From: Oscillospiraceae bacterium
GTDB taxonomy: Bacteria > Bacillota > Clostridia > Oscillospirales > Acutalibacteraceae
DNA: 50,838 bases
Assembly: GCA_902796905.1 (NCBI GenBank)
Contig: CADBQU010000003.1
Coordinates: 1 to 50,838, forward strand
Reading direction: 5' to 3'
Shown: piece by piece, positions 26,344 to 34,988 of the stretch
Layout of the letters: each line of letters begins with the position of its first letter
Position numbering within the stretch: position 1 is the first letter of the stretch
Made by a program: the position numbers and the translations under genes
The notes under the pieces: model-generated
Databases searched by the model: none
What the model saw: only the letters and a program-made list of their open reading frames with translations
What the model was told of the DNA's origin: nothing

Positions 26344-27282
26344 TTATTTAATAAGCTGAGATTTTTTGCGAAACAAGCTTTTAATATCCATTTGTGCCAA
26401 AATAACGGCAACAAAAACCAAAATACAGCCTATAAACTCTTTTAGAGTTAATCTTTCGCCTAAAAGTAAAAAACCCGAAATTGCCGCAAAAACGCTTTCC
26501 AAACTCATTAAAAGCGAAGCCGCCGCGGGCTCGGTAATTCTTTTTTGCCCCGTAAGCTGTAAAGTATAGGCAATTCCCGAAGAAAATACGCCTACAAAAA
26601 CCAGTGGAAATAAAGCGGATTTAATATTGGCTATTGTAGGGGTTTCAAAAATAAACATTGCTGTTATACCTAAAAGACCGCATACAAAAAGCTGAAAACA
26701 AGAAAGGGTTAAAGGATTTGCAACCTTTACAAAACGGTCCACTATTAAAATATGTGCTGCGTAACACATAGCCGAAATCAAAACAAAAATATCTGCCGAA
26801 GAAAGCATAACATCTTTTTTAACGCAAAGCAAATACATACCTATAAGCGCCAAAACTACGCTTATTAAAATGGATTTTTTTAATTTTATTTTAAAAAGAG
26901 CAAAGCTTAAAAACGGAACAAAAACTATATATAAAGCCGAAATAAAACCGCTTTTGCCGGCAGCGGCTTCGGTTTTTGAATACATACCTACTCCCAACTG
27001 CTGTAAAATAGAAGCTACAAATAAGCAAATTCCGCACAAAATGCCGCCTACGGCGGATTTTTTATTTATAACCAAATTTTTTGTTGCAACGGCTATGGGT
27101 AACAAGGTTAAAAAGCCCAGCATCATTCTGATTCCGTTTATGGTTATGGGTTGTAAATATTTTGCGGCCTCCACCTGAAAACTGAAAGCAAAGCCCCAAA
27201 TAAGTGAGGTTAAAAGAAGCATAAAGCTTCCTGTTAAATTATTTTTTCTAATGTTTGTTTTTGCATTGTCAGTTGAGTTCAT
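26344..27282 (-). CDS. EamA/DMT-family transporter
   Basis: A 312-residue inner-membrane protein with about ten hydrophobic helices arranged as two EamA repeats: the first has LLTSLIWGFAFSFQVEAAK, the second opens ISAMCYAAHILIVDRF and ends ITEPAAASLLMSLESVFAAISGFLLLGERL, a typical signature. Substrate is unknown; the family exports amino acids or other metabolites. A Lys/Arg-rich tail lies inside. The start overlaps the preceding lipoprotein gene by 14 bases, with AAAGGT as ribosome site, so the two share a message. Confidence 0.9.
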   Translation of the reverse strand: MNSTDNAKTNIRKNNLTGSFMLLLTSLIWGFAFSFQVEAAKYLQPITINGIRMMLGFLTLLPIAVATKNLVINKKSAVGGILCGICLFVASILQQLGVGMYSKTEAAAGKSGFISALYIVFVPFLSFALFKIKLKKSILISVVLALIGMYLLCVKKDVMLSSADIFVLISAMCYAAHILIVDRFVKVANPLTLSCFQLFVCGLLGITAMFIFETPTIANIKSALFPLVFVGVFSSGIAYTLQLTGQKRITEPAAASLLMSLESVFAAISGFLLLGERLTLKEFIGCILVFVAVILAQMDIKSLFRKKSQLIK

Positions 27283-27760
27283 TACCTTTGTCGTCCTTAA
27301 CCTTTAAAATATTTCCGGTATAGTAAAGAACCAAATTACCGGTTTCGGTTAATCTTACATTCTCTGCTATAACATATTCTCCGTTTTCTTTTTCAAAACG
27401 TAAATCCCAAATTTTATAACGAAGCAAATCGGGACCCGTAAATTCGTATGCCGCAATTCCGTCTAATTCAATTATGATGTTTTTGGTTACAAAATTTGTA
27501 TAACCGGAGGGCCTTACACCTATGGATTTAAAATACAAACCGGTTTTATTTGAAAAAGTTTTCATATCGTTATCTTTGCCTTCGCCGCGTATGCTTTCCC
27601 AAAGCACTTCCGGTTCGCTTGAAGTATTTATACTTGTTGTATCGCTTGATGACGCTTTATATGTGTCTTCGCCTTCTATTGCCAAATCCGATTTTCCTTG
27701 GCATCCGGCTAAATTTAATATTATTACGGTGAAAATTAAAACAGAAATAAGTTTTTTCAT
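27269..27760 (-). CDS. Putative lipoprotein, unknown function
   Basis: A 163-residue secreted lipoprotein: MKKLISVLIFTVIILNLAGC is a clean signal peptide with lipobox LAGC. A Ser/Thr-rich linker follows and then a compact domain with VLWESIRGEGKDNDMKTFSNKTG, RPSGYTNFVTKNIIIELDG and NLVLYYTGNILKVKDDKG. I do not recognise a family. AAAGGA precedes the ATG. It is coupled with the EamA gene, suggesting an envelope role related to that transporter, but no more can be said. Confidence 0.75.
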   Translation of the reverse strand: MKKLISVLIFTVIILNLAGCQGKSDLAIEGEDTYKASSSDTTSINTSSEPEVLWESIRGEGKDNDMKTFSNKTGLYFKSIGVRPSGYTNFVTKNIIIELDGIAAYEFTGPDLLRYKIWDLRFEKENGEYVIAENVRLTETGNLVLYYTGNILKVKDDKGNELN

Positions 27761-27918
27761 ATAAAACTTCCTTTGTTACTTTATAATACAAAATATTTTA
27801 GCATATTTTTTTAAATATTGCTATACTTTTTAATTGAAATGTGTTAAAATGTTTTTGCTTTTTAAAACAGTTTAATATTGAAAATATATTTAAATTTAAA
27901 AGCGTTAGGGGAGTTATT

Positions 27919-28752
27919 ATGTTGGATTTTTTATATTCTGTTATTTACGGTATTATACAGGGTATTACCGAGTGGTTGCCCATAAGCAGTACCGGACATT
28001 TGATTTTAGCCAAAGACTTATTTAAGCTTTCCACAAGTGAAAACTTTTTTGAAATGTTTTTGGTTATTATTCAGCTGGGATCTATAATAGCCGTAGTACT
28101 TTTGTTTTGGAATAAGCTTTGGCCGTTCAAAAAAAATACAACGGGTAAAATTTGCTGCAAACCGCAAACTTTAAAACTTTGGTCTAAAGTTTTGGTGGGT
28201 ATTATTCCGGCGTTAATTTTAGGCTTGCTGTTAGATAATTTTATGGATAAAATAAGCAACAAAATAGTTGTATCCGTTACATTAATAGTTTACGGCATTT
28301 TGTTTATTTTAGTAGAAAATTTAAACAAAGGTAAAAAAACAAAAGTAAATACCTTAGAAGATATTTCGTATAAAACCGCATTTTTTGTAGGCTGTTTTCA
28401 GGCGTTGGCTTTAATACCCGGTACCAGCCGTTCGGGCGCTACAATTTTAGGTGCGATGATTTTGGGATTTTACCGTCCCGTAGCCGCAGAATTCAGCTTC
28501 TTTATTGCTATTCCTACAATGTGCGGAGCTTCGCTTTTAAAAATAGTAAAATATTTTGCAAAGGGATATTCCTTCGGCGGCAGAGAAATAATGATACTTT
28601 TTGTAGGAACGTTGGTAAGCTTTTTGGTTTCGGTTTTTGCCATAAAGTTTTTAATGAACTTTATAAAGAAAAAGAACTTTGTGCCTTTTGGTTACTACCG
28701 CATAGCTTTAGGTATTTTGGTTTTACTTTTAATACCGGTGCTGGGAATGTAA
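27919..28752 (+). CDS. uppP: Undecaprenyl-diphosphatase UppP/BacA
   Basis: Recycles the lipid carrier of wall synthesis by removing a phosphate from undecaprenyl diphosphate; high levels give bacitracin tolerance. The protein (277 residues from ATG 27919, preceded by AGGGGAG) has motif one GITEWLPISSTGHL and motif two PGTSRSGATI, with about eight helices. An upstream in-frame extension from 27841 is not supported by a ribosome site. It is transcribed alone. Confidence 0.94.
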   Translation: MLDFLYSVIYGIIQGITEWLPISSTGHLILAKDLFKLSTSENFFEMFLVIIQLGSIIAVVLLFWNKLWPFKKNTTGKICCKPQTLKLWSKVLVGIIPALILGLLLDNFMDKISNKIVVSVTLIVYGILFILVENLNKGKKTKVNTLEDISYKTAFFVGCFQALALIPGTSRSGATILGAMILGFYRPVAAEFSFFIAIPTMCGASLLKIVKYFAKGYSFGGREIMILFVGTLVSFLVSVFAIKFLMNFIKKKNFVPFGYYRIALGILVLLLIPVLGM

Positions 28753-28780
28753 ATAAAACAAAAAAGCAAGCAACATACAA

Positions 28781-28875
28781 TACGGCGGTTTAAAATGGCA
28801 AAGCCTTTTTAACGCCGAAAGCCTTTGGCTTTCGGCGTTCTGCAAACCTTATTAAGATTTGCAGAAACCGCCGTA
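28781..28875. repeat. Three-hairpin junction repeat, copy D
   Basis: Closing stem TACGGCGGTTT (28781-28791) with AAACCGCCGTA (28865-28875), 11 bp perfect. Inner hairpins abut with no gap: AAAATGGC-AAA-GCCTTTTT (28792-28810, one mismatch), AACGCCGAAAGCC-TTT-GGCTTTCGGCGTT (28811-28839, 13 bp), CTGCAAACCTT-ATT-AAGATTTGCAG (28840-28864, one mismatch). A fully paired four-way junction. Confidence 0.92.
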
Positions 28876-28891
28876 AAAACATATAAAAATA

Positions 28892-28925
28892 AAACACGGT
28901 TTGATTTTTCAAACCGTGTTTTTGT
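28892..28925. terminator. Bidirectional terminator, uppP and tRNA-Ala
   Basis: AAACACGGTTTG (28892-28903) pairs with CAAACCGTGTTT (28910-28921), loop ATTTTT; T-rich on both sides, ending uppP on the plus strand and the tRNA on the minus strand. Confidence 0.8.
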
Positions 28926-28928
28926 GTT

Positions 28929-29004
<76 letters not shown>

Positions 29005-29063
29005 AAATAGAGTTAAATAATTAAATGAATTTAAAAGTTGAATAAAAATTCTCCGACTTTATT

Positions 29064-29117
29064 AAAACTTACAAAATTTATAAAGCTTTAATTTATAAAG
29101 CTTATTTTGTAAGTTTT
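29064..29117 (-). promoter_or_regulatory. Long AT-rich hairpin in the tRNA-Ala leader
   Basis: AAAACTTACAAAAT (29064-29077) pairs with ATTTTGTAAGTTTT (29104-29117); inside, AAGCTTTA/TAAAGCTT (29083-29103) pairs again. It lies between the tRNA promoter and the mature 5' end, so it is in the precursor that RNase P removes. Confidence 0.5.
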
Positions 29118-29132
29118 TTAAAGACAAGAATT

Positions 29133-29161
29133 ATATTAACACACTTATTTAAAAAAATCAA
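29133..29161 (-). promoter_or_regulatory. Promoter of tRNA-Ala
   Basis: On the minus strand TTGATT (29156-29161), 17 bases, TAATAT (29133-29138). The leader to the tRNA is about 120 bases, longer than that of the tRNA-Thr gene here. The rest of the gap up to recJ shows nothing clear. Confidence 0.55.
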
Positions 29162-29339
29162 GAGTTTTTTTGTTTTTATTTTTATTCTGCGCAACAGTGA
29201 TATATTTATTAACATTAACACCTATTTGTTTTTAAAAAATAATAAAAAAGTAGTAAAAAAAGGTTTAAAAATGTTTGATTTTATTTTATAATATATAATG
29301 TATATTTATATTCTTATTTTAAGGGGAATAAAGGGAAAA

Positions 29340-31367
29340 ATGTTAAGTTTAAAAAAATGGAACTTTAATAATTATAATAAAGAATTGGCGGCGGAACTGG
29401 CCGAAGAATGCAACATAGACGAATTTTTGGCTTTGATTTGTTCCGGCAGAGGCTTAACCGACCCTTTTTTAATAGACCTGTTTTTATCCGATGAACCCGT
29501 TTTTTCGGATTATTCCCTTTTAAGCGATATTTTTAAAGCCAAGGAAAGAATTTTAAAGGCAATAGAAAACAAAGAAAAAATAGCGGTTTTCGGTGATTAC
29601 GATTGCGACGGCGTAACGGCTACCGCCCTTATGTATAATTTTTTAAAAGAAAAAGGCGCGTGTGTTACGGCTTTTATTCCTTCCAGAAAATACGACGGCT
29701 ACGGTATGAGCAAGGCCGCGGTTGATAAACTTAAGCAGGAAGGCATAAATTTAATTATAACGGTAGATAACGGAATAGCGGCAAACGAAGAAATAGATTA
29801 CGCAAATTCTTTAAATATAGATACCGTTGTAACCGACCACCATATTCCGCAGGGCAAACTTCCCAATGCCGCAGCGGTGGTTAATCCTAAAAGGGAAGAC
29901 GATGTTTTTCCGTTTAAAGGCTTAGCCGGGGTAGGCGTTGCGTTTGCAGTGGCTTTAATAACGGGCGATGAAGATTATGAAACGTTCCTTTATAAAAACG
30001 CCGAACTTTTGGCTATAGGAACCGTAGCGGATATTATGCCGCTTAATTACGATAACCGCACCTTTATTAAAGAAGGAATAAAAAAAATAAATCAAAGGCA
30101 ATGTTTTGCAATAGATGAAATTTTAAGAATTGCAAACGTTAACAAAAAGGAAATAAATTCAAGAGATATCGGTTTTGTAATAGCTCCCAGAATTAATGCG
30201 GCAGGCAGAATGGACAATGCCAAAGAGGCGTTGGAGATATTTTTAAACGATATCGAAATGACATCGGAAAAAGCCGAAAAAGCAACAAAATCGGCTTTAA
30301 AATTAGAAGAACTTAATAAACTTAGGCACGAAACCGAAAACGATATTATTAAAGATGCAATTTTGCAGGTTGAAACCAATAATTCAAACCAACACAGAAT
30401 AATAGTGGCAAAAAGCCCAAAATGGCATGAAGGAGTTTTGGGTATCGCCGCGGCAAAATTGGTATCGTTTTACGAAAAACCGGTAATATTATTAAAAGAA
30501 GAAAACGGTATTTTAAAAGGCAGCGGCAGAAGCTTGGGAGAATTTTCTTTGTTTGACGCATTGGAAAACGTTAAAGAAAATTTAGAAGCTTTCGGCGGGC
30601 ACAGCTTGGCGGCAGGAGTAACTTTAAAAGCCGAAAATTACGAAAAGTTTTTAAAAGATATAAACAATTATGCATTTTTGCAGAAAAAACCTTTTTATAA
30701 TTTAAATATAGATTTAAAGCTTAATCCGTTGGCGTTAGATATGGATTTGTATTATGCGCTTAAGGATTTGGAGCCTTTCGGAGCAGGGAATCCCGAACCG
30801 ATTTTTGCAATTTGCAATTTAAAAATAGAAAATGTTGTAAGTTTATCTAATGATAAACATATTAAAATTTTCTTTAGTAAAAACGGATGTACTTTTAATG
30901 CACTTATGTTTAATAAAAGTAAAAGTACTTTCGGTTTTACTAAAAACGATACGGTTGATATAGCAATTGTTCTAAAAATTAACGAATATATGGGCCAAGA
31001 ACAGTTAAGCGTAATTATTAAAGATATACGCAAAAGCGGATTGGACGAAAAAAATTCGGAAAAGCAGATTTTATTGTTGGAAGCCTTTGAAAACAATTTA
31101 CTTAATAACGAAAACGCTAAATTGATTTTGCCTACCAGAGAAGAAACGGTTTTGGTATATAAAGCCGCAGTGCAGTTTAAAAACGAAGAATACTTAAAAA
31201 ATCACTTAAATTTAGGCGAAGCCAAAATAGAAATAATACTTAAAATTTTAGAGGAAATAGGCGTTATAAAATTAAATAACGGAATTATAGAAAAAGTTGA
31301 AGGCGTAAAAAGCAATTTGGAAAAATCTTTAATTTTAAATACTCTTAAAGAGGAGGCCTTAAATTGA
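29340..31367 (+). CDS. recJ: Single-strand-specific exonuclease RecJ
   Basis: 5'-3' nuclease in recombination and mismatch repair. The 675-residue protein has DHH-family motifs FGDYDCDGVTATA, ITVDNGI, VVTDHHIPQG, NPKRED, the DHHA1 motif FGGHSLAAG, then an OB-like domain and a helical C-terminal region seen in Gram-positive forms. I take ATG 29340, after AAAGGG, giving MLSLKKWN; the frame is open 14 codons further up without support. The stop overlaps the rel start as TTGA. Confidence 0.93.
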   Translation: MLSLKKWNFNNYNKELAAELAEECNIDEFLALICSGRGLTDPFLIDLFLSDEPVFSDYSLLSDIFKAKERILKAIENKEKIAVFGDYDCDGVTATALMYNFLKEKGACVTAFIPSRKYDGYGMSKAAVDKLKQEGINLIITVDNGIAANEEIDYANSLNIDTVVTDHHIPQGKLPNAAAVVNPKREDDVFPFKGLAGVGVAFAVALITGDEDYETFLYKNAELLAIGTVADIMPLNYDNRTFIKEGIKKINQRQCFAIDEILRIANVNKKEINSRDIGFVIAPRINAAGRMDNAKEALEIFLNDIEMTSEKAEKATKSALKLEELNKLRHETENDIIKDAILQVETNNSNQHRIIVAKSPKWHEGVLGIAAAKLVSFYEKPVILLKEENGILKGSGRSLGEFSLFDALENVKENLEAFGGHSLAAGVTLKAENYEKFLKDINNYAFLQKKPFYNLNIDLKLNPLALDMDLYYALKDLEPFGAGNPEPIFAICNLKIENVVSLSNDKHIKIFFSKNGCTFNALMFNKSKSTFGFTKNDTVDIAIVLKINEYMGQEQLSVIIKDIRKSGLDEKNSEKQILLLEAFENNLLNNENAKLILPTREETVLVYKAAVQFKNEEYLKNHLNLGEAKIEIILKILEEIGVIKLNNGIIEKVEGVKSNLEKSLILNTLKEEALN

Positions 31368-33544
31368 AAGAAGGTCAAAAAGAATTAAACAATATTTTAA
31401 TGGCACTTAAAAACCAAGGCGCAAACTACGATACCGCATTAATAGAAAAAGCCTTTTGGTTTGCTTTTAATGCACATAAAGGGCAAAAAAGGACCAGCGG
31501 AGAGGATTACTATACACATCCCGTAAACGTAGCTTTAATTTTAATAAAATTGGGTATGGACAGCGAAAGTATAGCCGCTGCGCTTTTACATGATGTTGTA
31601 GAGGATACTCCGGTTACCAAAGAACAGTTAGAAGAAGAATTTTCAAAAAATATTGCGCTTTTGGTAGACGGCGTTACAAAGCTGGGCAAGCTACCTGTTT
31701 CAACTACAGAACAGCAGCAGGCGGAAAACCTAAGAAAAATGCTTATTGCCATGGCAAAAGATATTAGGGTTATTATTATTAAGCTTGCCGACAGACTTCA
31801 TAATATGCGCACCATAGATTCTATGAGCGAGCAGCACCAAAGAGATAAGGCTTTGGAAACTTTGGAGGTTTATGCGCCTATAGCACACAGGCTTGGTATA
31901 CGTGCGGTTAAAGAAGAACTGGAAGACCTTGCAATTAAACATTTGGACCCCGTAGGATATAAAGAAATAGAAACGCTTTTAAAGGAAAAGGAGCACACCA
32001 GAAAAAAGATATTAAATACTATTTGTCGCAGAATAGAAAAAAGGCTTAAAGAGCTTATGCCCAACACCAATATAGTTATAGAAAGCCGTATAAAATCCAT
32101 TCACGGTATTTACAGAAAAATGTTTATTGCCGGTAAAGATTTTGATGAAATATATGATATTTATGCCGTAAGAATAATTACCGACACGGTTGCAAACTGT
32201 TATAATATTTTAGGCGTTATGCACGATATGTACCGGCCCATTCCCGGAAGATTTAAAGATTATATTTCTACGCCTAAGCCCAATATGTATCAATCGCTGC
32301 ATACAACTTTATTGGGTGAAGAAAAAATACCGTTTGAAGTTCAAATGCGAACATTTGATATGCATCATACGGCAGAATACGGTATTGCCGCGCACTGGAA
32401 ATATAAAGAGGGAATAAAGAAAAGCGATGTGGCATTAGAAGACCGTTTGGCGTGGATAAGGCAAATACTTGAAAATCAGGCGGATTCGGACAGTCCGGAA
32501 GAGCTTGTACAAAGTATAAAAACCGACTTGCCGTTAGACGATGTTTTTGCCGTAACCCCAAAAGGCGATGTTATAAGCTTAAGGAACGGAGCCACCATTA
32601 TAGATTTTGCTTTTGCAATACATTCTGCCGTAGGTATTAAAATGATAGGCGCTAAGGTTAACGGTAAAATTGCGCCGCTGAACCACGTTATTCAAACGGG
32701 AGAAGTCATAGAAATTTTAACCACAAATCAGGCGGGACACGGACCCAGCAGAGATTGGCTTAATTTATGTGCTACCACTTCTGCCAAACAAAAAATAAGA
32801 AACTGGTTTAAAAAAGAAAAACGCGATGAAAATATTGCGACAGGCAAAAGTGAAACAGAAAGAGAATTTCATAGGAACAATATTAGGCTTAACACCGAAA
32901 AAACCGTTGAACTTTTAGAAGATATTGCCCACAGACAGCACTTTAATTCTTTAGACGATTTTTACGCTGCCATAGGCTACGGCGGAATAACCCTTACAAA
33001 AATAATGCCTAAAATTAAAGAGGATTACAACAAAAAATTAGCCGAAGAATCTCCTAAAGAATTCAAACCCGTGGCGGTATCTCATTCTTCAAACGGTATA
33101 GTTGTAGAGGGAATAGATAATTGTTTAATTAAGCTGGCAAAATGCTGTACGCCGGTACCGGGAGATGAAATTATAGGTTTTATTACCAGAGGACACGGCG
33201 TATCTATTCATAAAAGAGATTGTAATAATGTACCTAAAAATATAGAAACCTGCGAAGAACCGGAACGCTGGATAAAGGCTTATTTTGAAGATAAAGTAAA
33301 AAGCAGCTTTAAAGCTTCGCTTATGATTACCGCAAACGACAGAAACGGTCTTTTGGCGGATGTTACCGTGGCTTTGGCTTCCGTTAATGTTCCGGTACAC
33401 AGCGTAAATGCCAGAGAAGCTACCGGCGGAAGATGTTTTGTAAACGTAACCTTAACGGTACAATCGGCAGAGCAAATTAAATCTATTGCGCAGAGAATTA
33501 AAAAGGTTAGCGGAGTTTACAGTGTGGAAAGAATGCACGGATAG
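31364..33544 (+). CDS. rel: Bifunctional (p)ppGpp synthetase/hydrolase, RelA/SpoT family
   Basis: Makes and degrades the stringent-response alarmone. The 726-residue protein contains, in order, the HD hydrolase (HPVNVALIL, LLHDVVEDT, ADRLHNMRT), the synthetase (GIYRKMFIAGKDFDEIYDIYAVRII, PKPNMYQSLHTT), TGS domain, the Cys-containing CCTPVPGDEIIGFITRGHGVSIH region and C-terminal ACT domain. Both active sites look complete. Start is TTG 31364 with AGGAGG 7 bases upstream, and the codon overlaps the recJ stop, so coupling is likely. The recJ-rel-dtd-MBL order is a common Clostridia arrangement. Confidence 0.96.
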   Translation: MKEGQKELNNILMALKNQGANYDTALIEKAFWFAFNAHKGQKRTSGEDYYTHPVNVALILIKLGMDSESIAAALLHDVVEDTPVTKEQLEEEFSKNIALLVDGVTKLGKLPVSTTEQQQAENLRKMLIAMAKDIRVIIIKLADRLHNMRTIDSMSEQHQRDKALETLEVYAPIAHRLGIRAVKEELEDLAIKHLDPVGYKEIETLLKEKEHTRKKILNTICRRIEKRLKELMPNTNIVIESRIKSIHGIYRKMFIAGKDFDEIYDIYAVRIITDTVANCYNILGVMHDMYRPIPGRFKDYISTPKPNMYQSLHTTLLGEEKIPFEVQMRTFDMHHTAEYGIAAHWKYKEGIKKSDVALEDRLAWIRQILENQADSDSPEELVQSIKTDLPLDDVFAVTPKGDVISLRNGATIIDFAFAIHSAVGIKMIGAKVNGKIAPLNHVIQTGEVIEILTTNQAGHGPSRDWLNLCATTSAKQKIRNWFKKEKRDENIATGKSETEREFHRNNIRLNTEKTVELLEDIAHRQHFNSLDDFYAAIGYGGITLTKIMPKIKEDYNKKLAEESPKEFKPVAVSHSSNGIVVEGIDNCLIKLAKCCTPVPGDEIIGFITRGHGVSIHKRDCNNVPKNIETCEEPERWIKAYFEDKVKSSFKASLMITANDRNGLLADVTVALASVNVPVHSVNAREATGGRCFVNVTLTVQSAEQIKSIAQRIKKVSGVYSVERMHG

Positions 33545-33557
33545 CGTGAAGTTTATC

Positions 33558-33640
33558 TGCCGCGGTTTTTAAAAAGGCTTTGCCTTTTAAACGCAAAACT
33601 TTTGTTTTGCGCAAGCCTTAGGCTTTTAAAAACCGAGGCA
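33558..33640. repeat. Three-hairpin junction repeat, copy E
   Basis: Closing stem of 13 bp with one mismatch, TGCCGCGGTTTTT (33558-33570) with AAAAACCGAGGCA (33628-33640). Inner: AAAAGGC-TTT-GCCTTTT (33572-33588), CGCAAAAC-TTTT-GTTTTGCG (33592-33611), AAGCC-TTA-GGCTT (33613-33625). Lies inside the operon between rel and dtd. Confidence 0.85.
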
Positions 33641-33711
33641 TACTAAAAGATATAAATATTTAAGAACAAATATTATTAAAGATAGTATTAAAACAATATT
33701 AAGGAGAAAAA

Positions 33712-34179
33712 GTGAAAGCCGTAATACAAAGAGTAAAAAGTGCCGAGCTTTCGGCAAACGGAAAATTTAAAAGTAAAATAAAAGACGGTTTGTTGGTGCT
33801 GTTGGGAGTAGCTAAAGGCGATACCGTAAAAGACGCCGAAATTTTGGCTAAAAAAACAGTTAATATAAGAATTTTTTGTGATGAAAACGATAAAATGAAT
33901 TTATCGGTAAAAGATAAAAATTTTGAAATTTTATCGGTTTCTAATTTTACTTTAATTTCCGATACAAAAAAAGGGAACCGTCCGTATTTCGGAGATGCTT
34001 TAAATCCCAAAGAGGCAAACGAGTTATATAATAAATTCTGTTCTTTTTTAAAAACGGAAATAGAAAGCAGCGATTTAATTAAAACGGGAGAATTCGGGGC
34101 GGATATGGAAATTAAAACTTCTCTTTCGGGACCCGTTACAATAAATTTAAACAGTAAAGATTATAATAAAGAAAAATAA
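33712..34179 (+). CDS. dtd: D-aminoacyl-tRNA deacylase
   Basis: Removes D-amino acids (and glycine mischarged on tRNA-Ala) from tRNA. The 155-residue protein starts at GTG 33712, five bases after AAGGAG, as MKAVIQRVKSAEL. The VSNFTLISDTKKGNRPYF segment (active-site Thr in the usual FTL) and the Gly-cisPro motif SGPVTINL (normally DGPVT) are present. The length is typical. Confidence 0.94.
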   Translation: MKAVIQRVKSAELSANGKFKSKIKDGLLVLLGVAKGDTVKDAEILAKKTVNIRIFCDENDKMNLSVKDKNFEILSVSNFTLISDTKKGNRPYFGDALNPKEANELYNKFCSFLKTEIESSDLIKTGEFGADMEIKTSLSGPVTINLNSKDYNKEK

Positions 34180-34196
34180 AAAACAGGTAAATACAA

Positions 34197-34814
34197 ATGG
34201 AATTAAGAATTTTCAGTTTAGGACCGCTTTTAACCAATACTTATTTATTAAAAACAAAATTAAAAAACGGAGAATATGAAGCTGTTGTTATAGACCCTGC
34301 GGAAAAATGCGCCGAGCTTAACGGCTTGCTAAAAGATTGTAAAGAAGTAAAAGTGCTTTTAACACACGGTCATTTTGACCATATTATGGGCGTTAATTAT
34401 TTAAAAGAATTATTTAACGCAAAGGTTTATATAAGTAAAAAAGATGAGGCAATGTTAACCAACCCAAAGCAAAACTTCGGTTCGGCTTTTGGATTTAATA
34501 ACGAAGTAATAACCCCTACAAATTTTGTAAAAGATTCGGATAAAATAAAATTCGGGGATACCGAAATAACGGTTTTGGAAACTCCGGGACATACCAAGGG
34601 CAGCGTTTCGTATTTAATAAATAATATGCTTTTTTGCGGCGACCTTATTTTTAAAAATTCTATAGGCAGAAGCGATTTGGGCGGGAATAAAGAAGATTAT
34701 AAAAACACTTTAAAAAAATTAAAAGAAGAAAAACGTAATTTTGTTATTTATCCGGGACACGGCGAAAAAACCGAACTCAATTATGAAAAAACTTATAATA
34801 TTTATTTAAAATAA
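34197..34814 (+). CDS. Metallo-beta-lactamase fold hydrolase (GloB-like)
   Basis: A 205-residue MBL-fold protein of the YcbL/glyoxalase-II-like group. Zinc ligands: THGHFDHIMG, the later HTKGSVSYL, FCGDLIFKNSIGRSDL and YPGHGEKT. It is shorter than true glyoxalase II and lacks its C-terminal substrate domain, so thioester specificity cannot be claimed. Starts 17 bases after dtd; AGGTAA is a weak ribosome site. Confidence 0.9.
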   Translation: MELRIFSLGPLLTNTYLLKTKLKNGEYEAVVIDPAEKCAELNGLLKDCKEVKVLLTHGHFDHIMGVNYLKELFNAKVYISKKDEAMLTNPKQNFGSAFGFNNEVITPTNFVKDSDKIKFGDTEITVLETPGHTKGSVSYLINNMLFCGDLIFKNSIGRSDLGGNKEDYKNTLKKLKEEKRNFVIYPGHGEKTELNYEKTYNIYLK

Positions 34815-34844
34815 AAGTTAAAATAAAAAAATAGTATACCGTAT

Positions 34845-34929
34845 GGGCGAAAGCCCGCCAAAAACAAAATATTTTTGGCGCAAAAGCTAAAGCTTTTGCG
34901 AAAGCCCAAAGGGCTTTGGGCTTTCGCCC
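34845..34929. repeat. Three-hairpin junction repeat, copy F
   Basis: Closing stem GGGCGAAAGCCC (34845-34856) with GGGCTTTCGCCC (34918-34929), 12 bp perfect. Inner: GCCAAAAA/TTTTTGGC (34857-34879), GCAAAAGC-TAAA-GCTTTTGC (34880-34899), AAAGCCC-AAA-GGGCTTT (34901-34917). Only base 34900 is unpaired at the junction. Between the MBL gene and pcrA. Confidence 0.9.
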
Positions 34930-34988
34930 CCAAATTTAAAACAAAAAACAAATAAAAAAACAAACAAATAAAAAATTAAGGAATATTT

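Noticed and set aside
29298..29339. Upstream recJ start giving 14 more residues
   Set aside because: No ribosome site at that codon and hydrophobic residues (MYIYILIL) not expected for RecJ; AAAGGG favours 29340.
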